From Sporichthyaceae bacterium (lineage in GTDB: Bacteria; Actinomycetota; Actinomycetes; Sporichthyales; Sporichthyaceae): a stretch of DNA of 48,085 nt. Position numbers and translations under genes: made by a program. Below are positions 32,436-42,377 of the stretch, in pieces (the stretch's first letter is position 1; each line of letters opens with the position of its first letter). The stretch spans positions 1 to 48,085 of the forward strand of contig DATASX010000107.1 in the NCBI GenBank assembly GCA_036269075.1, in the 5' to 3' direction. The notes under the pieces were generated by a model. It worked only from the letters and a program-made list of their open reading frames with translations, did no database searches and was not told the origin of the DNA.

Positions 32436-32816
32436 GTGCAGAAGAAGACTCGTGCCGCAGGCGTGCTGTTCGCCGCCGCGGCGCTCACTGGGATTGTCGT
32501 TCCGGCGGCCACCGCCGCGCCGGTCTACCACGACGGCGGTTGCGAGCGTGAGTACCACGGCTGGGAGTGCCGCAGCGTCGAGCACCGGGAGTTGGACCCG
32601 TACTACGACGGAATCGCCGGTGGCGAGACCCGCCGCGAGGACTCCGGCGAGCACTGGCACCAGGGCCAGGTCCAGGGCTGGCAGGACGAGTCCGGCCACT
32701 GGTGGCGCGAGGTGCCCGGCGACGGGTACTGGGGCGACGGCCCCCGGGACGACGGTCCGCGGGACGACCGCGGCGACCGGCGCGGCGACGACCGTTACGA
32801 CGGCGGAAGCCGCTGA
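32436..32816 (+). CDS. Small secreted protein with charged, Asp/Arg/Gly-rich tail
   Basis: This is a 126-residue exported protein. A Sec signal peptide (about 1-27, KKTRAAGVLFAAAALTGIVVPAATA) is followed by a Trp/His/Tyr-rich middle (GGCEREYHGWECRS, GEHWHQGQVQGWQDESGHWWREV) with two Cys that could form a disulfide. It ends in a disordered acidic-basic tail of DDGPRDDRGDRRGDD type. I know no family for it. GAGGGGGAA lies just before the GTG start. The next gene encodes another secreted protein with a similar signal peptide and a longer charged tail. Metal binding through His/Asp is possible but unproven. Confidence 0.72.
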   Translation: MQKKTRAAGVLFAAAALTGIVVPAATAAPVYHDGGCEREYHGWECRSVEHRELDPYYDGIAGGETRREDSGEHWHQGQVQGWQDESGHWWREVPGDGYWGDGPRDDGPRDDRGDRRGDDRYDGGSR

Positions 32817-32830
32817 GCAACCTGCTGCCT

Positions 32831-32872
32831 GGACGGCCCGGCCCGCGGAGTTTGCCGCCGGCCGGGCCGTCC
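32831..32872 (+). terminator. 13-bp perfect hairpin after the first small secreted gene
   Basis: GGACGGCCCGGCC at 32831-32843 pairs with 32860-32872 around a 16-base loop, 14 bases after the stop codon. A TTGACT hexamer at 32908 follows and may belong to the next promoter. Confidence 0.75.
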
Positions 32873-32967
32873 TCGCCAAGATCAAGACCTGAGCGCGGGC
32901 CAAAGATTGACTCGACTCCTTACGATCGAAATCGCTGAATTGTCCCGTTCTGGCTGGAGGGGTGAAG

Positions 32968-33564
32968 TTGAACCTGTTGAACCGGGCTACCGGAATCGTC
33001 TTCGCGGCAGCGGCGGTCACCGCGGTTGCCGCGCCCGCGGCCGGTGCCGCGACGGTCGGCGGGACCGCCACGCACGCCCCGGCCCTGGCCGGTGCGCCGA
33101 CCGACCGACACGACCGTTGTGAGGAGGTCGGCTCGCACGGGGACCGCAGGCAACCTGTCGGTGGCTTCGTCGGTGACACCCTCGGCGGCGTCTACAACCG
33201 TGGCGACGACGACGGAGACGGGCGCCGCTCCGACGAGAACTGCCGATCGGACCGCGACCGCGACAGCGACGACCGGGCCGGCAACGACCGGGCCGGCCAC
33301 GACCGCGACAACAACGACCGCGACAACAACGACCGGTGGAACGACGACCGGAACAACGACGACCGCGACAGCGACAGCGACGACCGGAACAACGACGACC
33401 GGAACAACAACGACCGCAACAACAACGACGACCGGTACGGTCGCGACCACGGCGACGACGTGTTCGCGCACCACGCGCGGCACCACCGGCACCACCACCA
33501 CGCCAAGCACGGCAAGCACCACCAGGAGAAGCGGCACAACGACGACCACGGTGCCGGCATCTGA
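32968..33564 (+). CDS. Secreted low-complexity protein: Asn/Asp/Arg repeats and His-rich tail
   Basis: This is a protein of about 198 residues. A signal peptide (about 1-27, ending in AAPAAGAA) is followed by a segment with two Cys. Residues from about 95 form a long run of NNDR/DNNDR-like repeats, and the last 35 residues are His-rich (HHARHHRHHHH, KHGKHH). The repeats are nearly pure GAC/AAC/CGC codons, so the gene is prone to expansion and slippage. The TTG at 32968 is preferred because GGAGG lies 8 bases before it, whereas the GTG at 32962 is only one base from that site. The His tail should bind Ni, Zn or Cu; the repeat is disordered. I recognise no family. Confidence 0.7.
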   Translation: MNLLNRATGIVFAAAAVTAVAAPAAGAATVGGTATHAPALAGAPTDRHDRCEEVGSHGDRRQPVGGFVGDTLGGVYNRGDDDGDGRRSDENCRSDRDRDSDDRAGNDRAGHDRDNNDRDNNDRWNDDRNNDDRDSDSDDRNNDDRNNNDRNNNDDRYGRDHGDDVFAHHARHHRHHHHAKHGKHHQEKRHNDDHGAGI

Positions 33565-33633
33565 GGTCTGCCGGTCACAACCGGGCACCCGGGGTGGGGC
33601 AGGGCTCAGGACCGCCCCGCCTCGGGGCTGGGC

Positions 33634-34128
33634 TCAGCCCTTGTACGGCCGGGCGGAGACGACCTTCACGGTGATCGCGGCGCCGCTGGGGGTGGAGTAC
33701 GAGGCGGACGCGCCGGTGCGCTTGCCGAGGATTGCCGCGCCCAGCGGGGAGCGCTCGGAGTAGACCGCGAGGTCGCCCATGTCGACCTCGCGGGAGCCGA
33801 GCAGGAACTCCTCACTGTCGCCGTCCTTGAACTGGACCTTGACGATCATCCCGGGGCTGACGATGCCGTCGTCGGCCGGCGCCTCGCCGACCTTGGCGTG
33901 CTGCAGCAGTTCGGCCAGCTGACGGATCCGGGCCTCCTGCTTGCCCTGCTCCTCCTTGGCGGCGTGGTAGCCGCCGTTCTCCTTGAGGTCGCCCTCCTCA
34001 CGAGCGGCCTCGATCTTCTTCGCCAGTTCCGTGCGGCCGGGACCGGAGAGTTGGTCCAGCTCCGCCTGGAGGCGGTCGTAGGCGTCCTGGGTCAACCAGG
34101 TAACGGATTCGGCCGGCGACTGGGTCAC
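33634..34128 (-). CDS. greA: Transcription elongation factor GreA
   Basis: This is a 164-residue RNA polymerase secondary-channel factor that helps backtracked polymerase cleave its transcript. The N-terminal coiled coil carries the conserved acidic tip region ([37 protein letters not shown]). The C-terminal FKBP-like domain runs through FLLGSREVD and [10 protein letters not shown], ending [22 protein letters not shown]. The GTG with AGGAG 6-7 bases upstream sets the start; the open frame continues upstream but is a shadow. It is divergent from mca across 226 bases, as greA and mca are neighbours in mycobacteria. Confidence 0.96.
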   Translation of the reverse strand: MTQSPAESVTWLTQDAYDRLQAELDQLSGPGRTELAKKIEAAREEGDLKENGGYHAAKEEQGKQEARIRQLAELLQHAKVGEAPADDGIVSPGMIVKVQFKDGDSEEFLLGSREVDMGDLAVYSERSPLGAAILGKRTGASASYSTPSGAAITVKVVSARPYKG

Positions 34129-34354
34129 AAGATCTCCTCGGGAATGCACAAAACAGCCGATACTCCCGTCAGGGGCCTCGGCACCGGTTCGGGTGATGCT
34201 GGGCAGGGCAGCCCGGATTGTCCACCCGATCGACGTCCACCTTACGGTGGTCGTGGCCGGCCGAGGCGGAACAGTACCGGGCAGCTCGATTGTTCTACCC
34301 GGGTCGGCGCCGGCGATGCCGCGGCAACCCGGCACTACGGAAGGACTACGAGGG

Positions 34355-35254
34355 GTGCTCACCAGCGACACCGAGCGGCTGCGCCTGATGGCCGTCCACG
34401 CCCATCCCGACGACGAGTCGAGCAAGGGCGCGGCCACCATGGCCCGGTACATCGCCGAGGGCGCGCAGGTGCAGGTCGTGACCTGCACCGGCGGCGAACG
34501 TGGCGACGTGCTCAACCCACGCCTGAAGGACGACCCGCAGGTGGCCGCCAACATCCACTCGATCCGAGCCGCCGAGATGGAGAAGGCCCGGGAGATCCTG
34601 GGCGTCTCGCAGGCCTGGCTGGGCTTCGTCGACTCCGGACTGCCCGAGGGCGACCCGAAGCCCCCGCTGCCCGACGGCTGCTTCGCGGTCCTCCCGGTCG
34701 AGGAGGCCGCCGAACCCCTCGTGCGGTTGATTCGCAGCTTCCGTCCGCACGTGGTGACGACCTACAACGAGGAGGGTGGTTACCCTCATCCGGATCACAT
34801 CCAGACCCATCTGGTGTCGGTGGCGGCGTTCGAGGCGGCAGGCGACCCGGACCGCTACCCGGAGGCCGGCGAGCCCTGGCAGCCGCTGAAGCTGTACTAC
34901 GACGTGACGTTCTCGTTGGCCCGGGTCACTGCGCTGCACGAGGCGATGCTGGCCGCGGGTCTGGAGTCGCCGTACCTGCCGTGGTTGGAGCGGTGGAACG
35001 ACCGAGCCCCGCGCAACGTGACCACCCGAGTGCGCTGCGCCGAGTGGTTCCCGGTCCGCGACCAGGCGCTGCTGGCCCACGCCACCCAGGTCGACCCCGA
35101 CGGCTTCTTCTTCAAGGTGCCGATGGACCTGCAGCAGCGGGTCTGGCCCACCGAGGAGTTCGAACTGGCCCGGTGCCTGGTCGACGTGACTCTGCCGGAG
35201 GACGACCTGTTCGCGGGCATCCGGCAGACCTCGCCCGCCGAGGGTGTGGCGTGA
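34355..35254 (+). CDS. mca: Mycothiol S-conjugate amidase
   Basis: This is a 299-residue zinc amidase of the PIG-L/LmbE fold. It cleaves mycothiol S-conjugates of toxins to a mercapturic acid, which is exported, and GlcN-Ins, which is recycled. Zinc ligands are in HAHPDDES (His17, Asp20) and YPHPDH (His148). Length and the [16 protein letters not shown] stretch separate it from MshB. It is cytosolic. It implies that the organism makes mycothiol. The GTG has GGAAGGA about 10 bases upstream. It overlaps the following small membrane protein gene as GTGA, repeating the Rv1082-Rv1083 order. Confidence 0.93.
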   Translation: MLTSDTERLRLMAVHAHPDDESSKGAATMARYIAEGAQVQVVTCTGGERGDVLNPRLKDDPQVAANIHSIRAAEMEKAREILGVSQAWLGFVDSGLPEGDPKPPLPDGCFAVLPVEEAAEPLVRLIRSFRPHVVTTYNEEGGYPHPDHIQTHLVSVAAFEAAGDPDRYPEAGEPWQPLKLYYDVTFSLARVTALHEAMLAAGLESPYLPWLERWNDRAPRNVTTRVRCAEWFPVRDQALLAHATQVDPDGFFFKVPMDLQQRVWPTEEFELARCLVDVTLPEDDLFAGIRQTSPAEGVA

Positions 35255-35481
35255 GTCTCGCCGCCTGGGTGGTGTTCGCGGCCACCCCGAATCCGCAGCA
35301 GCCGTTCGACAAGAGTCGCGTCGAGCCGGGCTGGATCGCGCTGATCTTCCTGGTCGGCCTCGGCGGCGCCCTGACATTCCTGTGGTTCTCGCTGCGCAAG
35401 CACCTCGGTCGGATCGACGTCGGCAAGCACCAGCGCGACCGCACGGCGCCGACGCCCCAGGAGGGCGCCGGCCCGACCTGA
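35251..35481 (+). CDS. Small single-span membrane protein (Rv1083-like position)
   Basis: This is a 76-residue protein. A short hydrophobic N-terminus ([12 protein letters not shown]) and one strong transmembrane segment (about 27-46, [21 protein letters not shown]) are followed by a basic cytoplasmic tail ([15 protein letters not shown]). The tail's position and the gene's overlap with mca match the conserved small protein Rv1083. No function is known; co-translation with mca hints at a link with thiol metabolism or conjugate export. It is followed after 12 bases by the DUF255 gene. Confidence 0.82.
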   Translation: MSLAAWVVFAATPNPQQPFDKSRVEPGWIALIFLVGLGGALTFLWFSLRKHLGRIDVGKHQRDRTAPTPQEGAGPT

Positions 35482-35493
35482 CAGGGTGGACCG

Positions 35494-37515
<2,022 letters not shown>

Positions 37516-37519
37516 GTGA

Positions 37520-38197
37520 TCAGCGGCTGTAGGCGACCATCGAGACCGCGACGTACTGCACGATCCAGCCCGCGATCGTGAACGAGTGGAAGACCTCGTG
37601 GAAGCCGAACCAGCGGGGCCACGGGTTGGGTCGCTTCAGGCCGTAGATCACCCCGCCGAGCGAGTACAGCCCGCCGCCGACGACCAGCAGCACGAAGGTC
37701 CCTACGGCGCCGGTGCGCAGCAGGTCCGGGACGAAGAACGCCGCCGTCCAGCCCAGCGCGATGTAGATCGGCGCGGACAGCCAGCGCGCGGTGTGGATCC
37801 ACACCGTCCGCAGCAGTACGCCCGACAACGCACCGCCCCAGACGATCCAGAGCATCTCCTCGCCCCGACGTCCGCCGACCAACAACGTCGCGAACGGCGT
37901 GTAGGACCCGGCGATGATCAGGAAGATGTTCGCGTGGTCGAAGCGCTTCAACCACTCCCGCGTCCGGGGGCTCCAGTGCCCGCGGTGGTAGGCCGCACTG
38001 ACCCCGAACAACAGGGAGACAGTGCCCGCGAACACGGCGCACGACAGCCGGGCCCGAGCGTCCTGCGCCACGGACACCAGCACGATTCCGGCCGCCACCG
38101 AGGCCGGGAACGCGACCAGGTGCAGCCAGCCCCGCAACCGCGGCTTCACGTAGTTCTCGGTGCGGTCCAAAACGTTGGTGGATTGTTGTTCGATCAC
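37520..38197 (-). CDS. Hemolysin III family membrane protein (PAQR/YqfA-like)
   Basis: This is a 225-residue seven-pass membrane protein of the HlyIII/PAQR group. Conserved marks are SAAYHRGHW with its His, RFDHANIFLIIAGSYTPF, and the late GFHEVFHSFTIAG His pair that binds zinc in PAQR hydrolases. Despite the name, haemolysis is not implied; a lipid hydrolase activity is likelier. Position matches Rv1085c, divergent from the cis-prenyltransferase gene. Two GTG codons are adjacent; the second fits the GGGGG ribosome site better. Two near-identical 22-base repeats lie directly upstream and probably control expression in both directions. Confidence 0.9.
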   Translation of the reverse strand: MIEQQSTNVLDRTENYVKPRLRGWLHLVAFPASVAAGIVLVSVAQDARARLSCAVFAGTVSLLFGVSAAYHRGHWSPRTREWLKRFDHANIFLIIAGSYTPFATLLVGGRRGEEMLWIVWGGALSGVLLRTVWIHTARWLSAPIYIALGWTAAFFVPDLLRTGAVGTFVLLVVGGGLYSLGGVIYGLKRPNPWPRWFGFHEVFHSFTIAGWIVQYVAVSMVAYSR

Positions 38198-38205
38198 CAC
38201 GTCCC

Positions 38206-38254
38206 CCAGGTTACGCCACCGTAGGTTCGGCCCCAGGTTACGGCACCGTAGGTT
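38206..38254. promoter_or_regulatory. Two tandem operator-like repeats between hemolysin III and cis-prenyltransferase genes
   Basis: A 22-base unit containing GGTTACGNCACCGTAGG occurs at 38206-38227 and 38233-38254 (27-base period, one mismatch). The second copy has a perfect TACGG/CCGTA palindrome, a TetR-type shape. Read on the minus strand, each copy also contains TACGGT, a possible -10. Copy 1 ends just upstream of the hemolysin III ribosome site. Confidence 0.6.
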
Positions 38255-38351
38255 TCTTGTCCCGCGTTCGGCGGACGGCGGTTCGTTGCGCGATTGGTGA
38301 AGATTCCTCGACGGGTCCCTGGGCGCGGCCCCGGTCGGTGCGACACGTCGG

Positions 38352-38357
38352 TATCGT
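38352..38357 (+). promoter_or_regulatory. -10-like hexamer for the cis-prenyltransferase gene (leaderless)
   Basis: TATCGT ends 6 bases before the GTG at 38364, with no ribosome site between them. Confidence 0.5.
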
Positions 38358-38363
38358 GCCGAC

Positions 38364-39170
38364 GTGGACCGGATCTCGCGCAGCGGGCGCAGCCCGGCGC
38401 GAGCCGCGCGCGACCGGGTGAAGGAACACGTCTACCGCGCGTACGAGCGGCGCCTGGTGCGCCGATTGCCGACCGACCAGGGGCCACGTCACGTCGGGGT
38501 GATCCTGGACGGCAACCGCCGGTGGGCCAAGGCCGCGGGCAGCCGTCCGGAGGACGGGCACCAGGCCGGGGCCGACAAGATCCGCGAACTGCTCGGCTGG
38601 TGCGTCGCCGCCCGCGTCGAGGTGGTCACGCTGTGGCTGCTGTCCACCGACAACCTGGACCGGCCGGCCGAGGAACTCCAACCGCTGCTTCGGATCATCG
38701 AACGCACCGTCACCGATCTGGCGGCCGCCGGCTGGCGGGTGCATCCGGTGGGCGCGGTCGACCTGCTCCCGCCGGCCACCGCCCGCGTGCTCAAGGAGGC
38801 AGCTGACGCCACGTCAGATGCGCCCGGTCTGCTGGTCAATGTGGCCGTCGGATACGGGGGCAGGCAGGAGATCGCCGACGCGGTGCGATCGCTGCTGCAG
38901 GACCAGGCCGCCCGCGGGATCTCGATCGAGGAACTCGCCGAGGTGCTCGACGTCGAGCACATCGCCGAGCACCTCTACACGCGCGGTCAGCCGGATCCCG
39001 ACCTGGTGATCAGAACATCCGGTGAACAACGGCTTTCCGGCTTTCTGCTGTGGCAGAGCGCGCACTCGGAATTCCATTTCTGCGAGGCGTACTGGCCGGA
39101 CTTCCGGCGCACCGACTTCCTCCGCGCGCTGCGTGAGTACGCGCGCCGCGACCGGCGCTTCGGTGGCTGA
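38364..39170 (+). CDS. Short-chain cis-prenyl diphosphate synthase (UppS family, Rv1086-like)
   Basis: This is a 268-residue cis-prenyltransferase. The allylic-substrate motif is VILDGNRRWAK with catalytic Asp49. The IPP-binding C-terminal motif appears as IRTSGEQRLSGFLLWQ, and FHFCEAYWPDF closes the site. These enzymes build Z-prenyl diphosphates for lipid carriers. The synteny partner Rv1086 makes omega,E,Z-farnesyl diphosphate, the precursor for decaprenyl phosphate, so the same product is possible here, but full undecaprenyl synthase activity is not excluded. It is divergent from the hemolysin III gene over tandem operator-like repeats. Confidence 0.9.
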   Translation: MDRISRSGRSPARAARDRVKEHVYRAYERRLVRRLPTDQGPRHVGVILDGNRRWAKAAGSRPEDGHQAGADKIRELLGWCVAARVEVVTLWLLSTDNLDRPAEELQPLLRIIERTVTDLAAAGWRVHPVGAVDLLPPATARVLKEAADATSDAPGLLVNVAVGYGGRQEIADAVRSLLQDQAARGISIEELAEVLDVEHIAEHLYTRGQPDPDLVIRTSGEQRLSGFLLWQSAHSEFHFCEAYWPDFRRTDFLRALREYARRDRRFGG

Positions 39171-39367
39171 GGCTGCTCGACCGATGGGTGTTTCGGCACC
39201 TTTCACGCGAATCGGGCGCTCGGGTTGGTCCCGCCGGGTGCTACGAACGGCTGACTCAATTTCGCCCCGACGGACCGAAGTGGCGTGTCCTTAAGTAATC
39301 CAAAACTTCGTGACGTACCGTCAATGCATCGGGTGGCAATCCGGTCGCCCGATCCGGGAGGCCCTCG
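39171..39367. other. Upstream region of the phoH2 locus with a hairpin before a ribosome site
   Basis: This gene-free stretch is more AT-rich than its flanks near 39285-39325 (CTTAAGTAATCC), a likely promoter. ATCGGGTG (39328-39335) pairs with CGCCCGAT (39346-39353) with one G-T and a 10-base loop. The stem ends 2 bases before GGGAGG (39356-39361) and could mask that ribosome site. Confidence 0.45.
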
Positions 39368-39670
39368 TTGCCCACGAAGCAGCGGCTCTCAGCCACCACC
39401 TGGTGGTACGCGAGTGACGGAGTGCCGGTTCACCGGCCCACCGGATCTCCTACCCGCAGCGGTGTCGAGAGGGGGGCCGGTACCGGGCCCTCGTGGCCAG
39501 GTCCGGTCCCAAGCGTCAGACCCTCGCGCGGCGTCGGTGCCCCGCACGCGCCTGGAGCGCCCCGTGGCAAACGCGACACGACGCCGCCCGCCCAGGAACA
39601 TCCGCCGGACCTACGTGCTGGACACCAGCGTCCTGCTCTCCGACCCCCGGGCGATGACCCGATTCGCTGA
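39368..39670 (+). CDS. Possible small protein upstream of and overlapping phoH2 (PhoAT-like position)
   Basis: A TTG codon 6 bases after GGGAGG opens a 100-codon frame starting [18 protein letters not shown]. The ribosome site is among the strongest in the window, which is the main reason to list it. The first 30 residues look protein-like; the rest is Pro/Arg/Gly-rich and overlaps the start of phoH2 by 107 bases in another frame, so the C-terminal part may be an artefact. In mycobacteria a small antitoxin gene, phoAT, precedes phoH2; this ORF has the right place, but I cannot show homology. Alternatively, phoH2 may start further upstream through an unusual initiation. Confidence 0.35.
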   Translation: MPTKQRLSATTWWYASDGVPVHRPTGSPTRSGVERGAGTGPSWPGPVPSVRPSRGVGAPHAPGAPRGKRDTTPPAQEHPPDLRAGHQRPALRPPGDDPIR

Positions 39671-40892
39671 GCACGAAGTCGTCATCCCGATCGTGGTCAT
39701 CACCGAGCTGGAAGGCAAACGGCACCATCCCGAACTGGGCTACTTCGCCCGTGCCGCGTTGCGCATGCTGGACGAGCTGCGCATGGAGCATGGTCGGCTC
39801 GACTCGCCGCTGAAGATCAACGACGAGGGCGGCACCCTGATCGTCGAGCTGAACCACAGCGAGGTCGACGTGCTCCCGCCCGGGTTCCGGCTCGGTGACA
39901 ACGACACCCGCATCCTGGCGGTGGCGCGCAACTTCGCCGCCGAGGGCCGCGAGGTCACCCTGGTCTCCAAGGACCTGCCGATGCGGGTCAAGGCATCGGC
40001 CGTCGGGTTGATCGCGGAGGAGTACCACGCGGGTCTTCCGGTCGAGGCCGGCTGGACCGGGATGGCCGAGATCGAGATTGCCTCCTCGGTGCTCGACGAG
40101 ATGTACCACGGGCACGACCTGGAGATCCCCGAGGTCGCTGCGCTGCCGTGCCACACCGGTCTGGTGCTGCTGTCCGAGCGGGGCAGTGCGTTGGGCCGGG
40201 TGATGCCGGACAAGACCGTTCGGCTGATCCGTGGGGACCGCGACGCGTTCGGGCTGCGGGGCCGTAGCGCCGAGCAGCGGATCGCGCTGGACCTGCTGCT
40301 GGACCCGGAGGTCGGCATCGTCTCGATCGGCGGCCGGGCCGGGACCGGTAAGTCGGCGCTGGCGATGTGCGCTGGGCTCGAGGCGGTCATGGAGCGCCGG
40401 CAGCACCGCAAGGTGGTCGTGTTCCGTCCGCTGTACGCGGTCGGCGGCCAGGAGCTCGGCTACCTGCCGGGGTCCGAGCAGGAGAAGATGGCGCCCTGGG
40501 CGCAGGCGGTCTTCGACACCTTGGGTGCGTTGGTGGCACCGGAGGTCGTGGAGGAGGTGCTCGCCCGCGGGATGTTGGAAGTCCTTCCGCTGACGCACAT
40601 CCGCGGCCGATCGCTGCACGACGCATTCGTGATCGTCGACGAGGCGCAGTCGCTGGAGCGCAACGTGCTGCTGACCGTGCTGTCCCGCATCGGGTCCAAC
40701 TCCCGAGTCGTGCTGACTCACGACGTGGCCCAGCGCGACAACCTGCGGGTCGGTCGGCACGACGGCGTCGTCGCGGTGGTGGAGACGCTCAAGGGCCATC
40801 CGCTGTTCGCCCACGTCACGCTGACGCGCTCGGAGCGCTCGCCGATCGCGGCGCTCGTCACGGAGATGCTGGAAGCCCCGATGGAGAGCTGA
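39564..40892 (+). CDS. phoH2: PIN-PhoH fusion: RNA helicase/RNase PhoH2
   Basis: This is a 442-residue two-domain protein. The N-terminal PIN nuclease domain holds the acidic set Asp20 (YVLDTSVLL), Glu48 and Asp112/Asp114 (GDNDTRIL). The C-terminal PhoH ATPase domain has Walker [10 protein letters not shown] (256-264) and Walker B VIVDEAQS (356-363). The M. tuberculosis and Thermobispora PhoH2 proteins unwind and cut RNA in a sequence-specific way and act as toxin-antitoxin-like systems. The GTG with TGGAG upstream gives a length close to known PhoH2 proteins; the frame is open further back but not family-like. It ends at a very long hairpin shared with fumC. Confidence 0.93.
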   Translation: MANATRRRPPRNIRRTYVLDTSVLLSDPRAMTRFAEHEVVIPIVVITELEGKRHHPELGYFARAALRMLDELRMEHGRLDSPLKINDEGGTLIVELNHSEVDVLPPGFRLGDNDTRILAVARNFAAEGREVTLVSKDLPMRVKASAVGLIAEEYHAGLPVEAGWTGMAEIEIASSVLDEMYHGHDLEIPEVAALPCHTGLVLLSERGSALGRVMPDKTVRLIRGDRDAFGLRGRSAEQRIALDLLLDPEVGIVSIGGRAGTGKSALAMCAGLEAVMERRQHRKVVVFRPLYAVGGQELGYLPGSEQEKMAPWAQAVFDTLGALVAPEVVEEVLARGMLEVLPLTHIRGRSLHDAFVIVDEAQSLERNVLLTVLSRIGSNSRVVLTHDVAQRDNLRVGRHDGVVAVVETLKGHPLFAHVTLTRSERSPIAALVTEMLEAPMES

Positions 40893-40955
40893 ACCCCCGC
40901 GGACGTCAGCGAAAGCGTGGCCGACAGGCCACACTTTCGCTGACGTTGCGGGGGT
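40893..40955. terminator. Bidirectional terminator with a stem of about 28 bp
   Basis: 40893-40922 pairs with 40927-40955 apart from one bulged base and one G-T, around a 4-base loop (GACA). It begins right after the phoH2 stop codon and reaches the last base of the fumC stop codon, so it fills the whole convergent spacer. Confidence 0.88.
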
Positions 40956-42346
40956 CAGGGGTGCGTCATGCGACGGACGTCGAGGGCGGCGTCCAGGTCC
41001 GCGGCGCTGATCCGGCCGGCGTCGACGTGCCCGCGGGCGATGACCACCTCGCGGATGGTGCGCTTCTCCTTCAGCGCCTGCTTCACCACCGCGGCTACCT
41101 CCTCGTAGCCCAGCGCGTGGTTCAGCGGGGTCGCGATGGACGGGGAGGATTCGGCCAACTCGAGGCAGTGCTCGACGTTCGCGGTGATGTCCGCGACGCA
41201 GCGCGCGGCAAGTAGTCGGCAAGCGTTGGCCAGCAGGCGGATCGAGCCGAGGGTGTTGCGGGCCAGCACCGGCAGCATGACGTTGAGCTCGAAATTGCCT
41301 GCCGCACCGGCGAAAGCGACCGTCGCGTCGTTGCCGATCACCTGCGCGCAGACCATGGATACGGCCTCCGGGACCACCGGATTCACCTTGCCCGGCATGA
41401 TTGACGAGCCTGGCTGCAGGTCCGGCAGGTTCAGCTCGCCGAGCCCGGTTCGCGGCCCGGAGCCCATCCAGCGCAGGTCGGTGCAGATCTTGTAGAGCCC
41501 GACCGCGATGGTGCGTAACTGGCCGGACAGTTCGACCAGGCCGTCGCGCGCGCCCTGCGCCTCGAAGTGGTCCGGCGCCTCGGTCAGCGGCAGGCCGGTC
41601 ACCTGCGCCAGGTCCGCAATGACCTTGGCGGCGAAGCCGGGCGGGGTGTTGATACCGGTGCCCACCGCGGTGCCGCCCAGCGGCAACTCGGCGAGCCGGG
41701 GGAGCGCGGCGTGCAGCCGTTCGATGCCGTAGCTCGCCTGCGCCGCGTACCCGCCGAATTCCTGACCCAGCGTCACGGGTGTGGCGTCCATCAAGTGGGT
41801 GCGCCCGGACTTGACCACGTCGACGTACTCCGCTGCCTTGGCGCCCAACGCCGCGGCCAGCACCTGCAGGGCCGGCACCAGGTCGTGCACGACCGCGTCG
41901 GTGGCGGCCACGTGGATCGAGGACGGGAACACGTCGTTGGACGACTGCGAGGCGTTGACGTGGTCGTTGGGGTGCACCGGGGCGCCGAGTCGCTCGGTGG
42001 CCAGCGTCGCGATCACCTCGTTGGCGTTCATGTTCGACGAGGTGCCCGACCCGGTCTGGAAGACGTCGACAGGGAACTCCGCGTCCCACTGATTGGCGGC
42101 CACCTCCCCGGCCGCCGCCACGATCGCTGCGGCGCGTTCGGAGTCGAGCACCCCGAGTTCGGCGTTGACCCGCGCCGCGGCCGCTTTGATCAGTCCCAAC
42201 GCCCGGATATGAGCCGGTTCCAGCCGCTCGCCGGAGATCGGGAAGTTCTCCACCGCCCGCTGCGTCTGTGCCCGCCACTTCGCTGCGGCGGGCACCCTGA
42301 CCTCACCCATCGAGTCGTGCTCGACCCGGTACTCCGTCTGCGTCAT
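40955..42346 (-). CDS. fumC: Class II fumarate hydratase
   Basis: This is a 463-residue TCA-cycle enzyme converting fumarate and malate. The superfamily signature [10 protein letters not shown] lies at 313-322. Other active-site blocks are [14 protein letters not shown] (98-111), [15 protein letters not shown] (127-141) and [11 protein letters not shown] (181-191) with His184. Length and the ending are typical of iron-free class II enzymes; position matches Rv1098c. The ATG has no good ribosome site; a TAGGCA hexamer lies 7 bases upstream, so the message may be leaderless. Longer open frame upstream is antisense shadow of the glycine-rich gene. Confidence 0.95.
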   Translation of the reverse strand: MTQTEYRVEHDSMGEVRVPAAAKWRAQTQRAVENFPISGERLEPAHIRALGLIKAAAARVNAELGVLDSERAAAIVAAAGEVAANQWDAEFPVDVFQTGSGTSSNMNANEVIATLATERLGAPVHPNDHVNASQSSNDVFPSSIHVAATDAVVHDLVPALQVLAAALGAKAAEYVDVVKSGRTHLMDATPVTLGQEFGGYAAQASYGIERLHAALPRLAELPLGGTAVGTGINTPPGFAAKVIADLAQVTGLPLTEAPDHFEAQGARDGLVELSGQLRTIAVGLYKICTDLRWMGSGPRTGLGELNLPDLQPGSSIMPGKVNPVVPEAVSMVCAQVIGNDATVAFAGAAGNFELNVMLPVLARNTLGSIRLLANACRLLAARCVADITANVEHCLELAESSPSIATPLNHALGYEEVAAVVKQALKEKRTIREVVIARGHVDAGRISAADLDAALDVRRMTHP

Positions 42347-42353
42347 GGGTCCA

Positions 42354-42359
42354 TGCCTA
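42354..42359 (-). promoter_or_regulatory. -10-like hexamer for fumC (leaderless, weak)
   Basis: TAGGCA on the minus strand lies exactly 7 bases before the fumC ATG. The last base differs from the TAnnnT pattern seen at other leaderless candidates here. Confidence 0.3.
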
Positions 42360-42377
42360 CCCCACGGGCGGCAGGGC

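Noticed and set aside
33250-33564. CRISPR-like array from the repeated GACAACAACGACCGC units
   Set aside because: The repeats are irregular, in frame with a secreted protein and have no spacers; they are codon repeats.
39171-39367. c-di-AMP or other known riboswitch before phoH2
   Set aside because: The conserved core sequences of the classes I know are not present; only one simple hairpin is seen.
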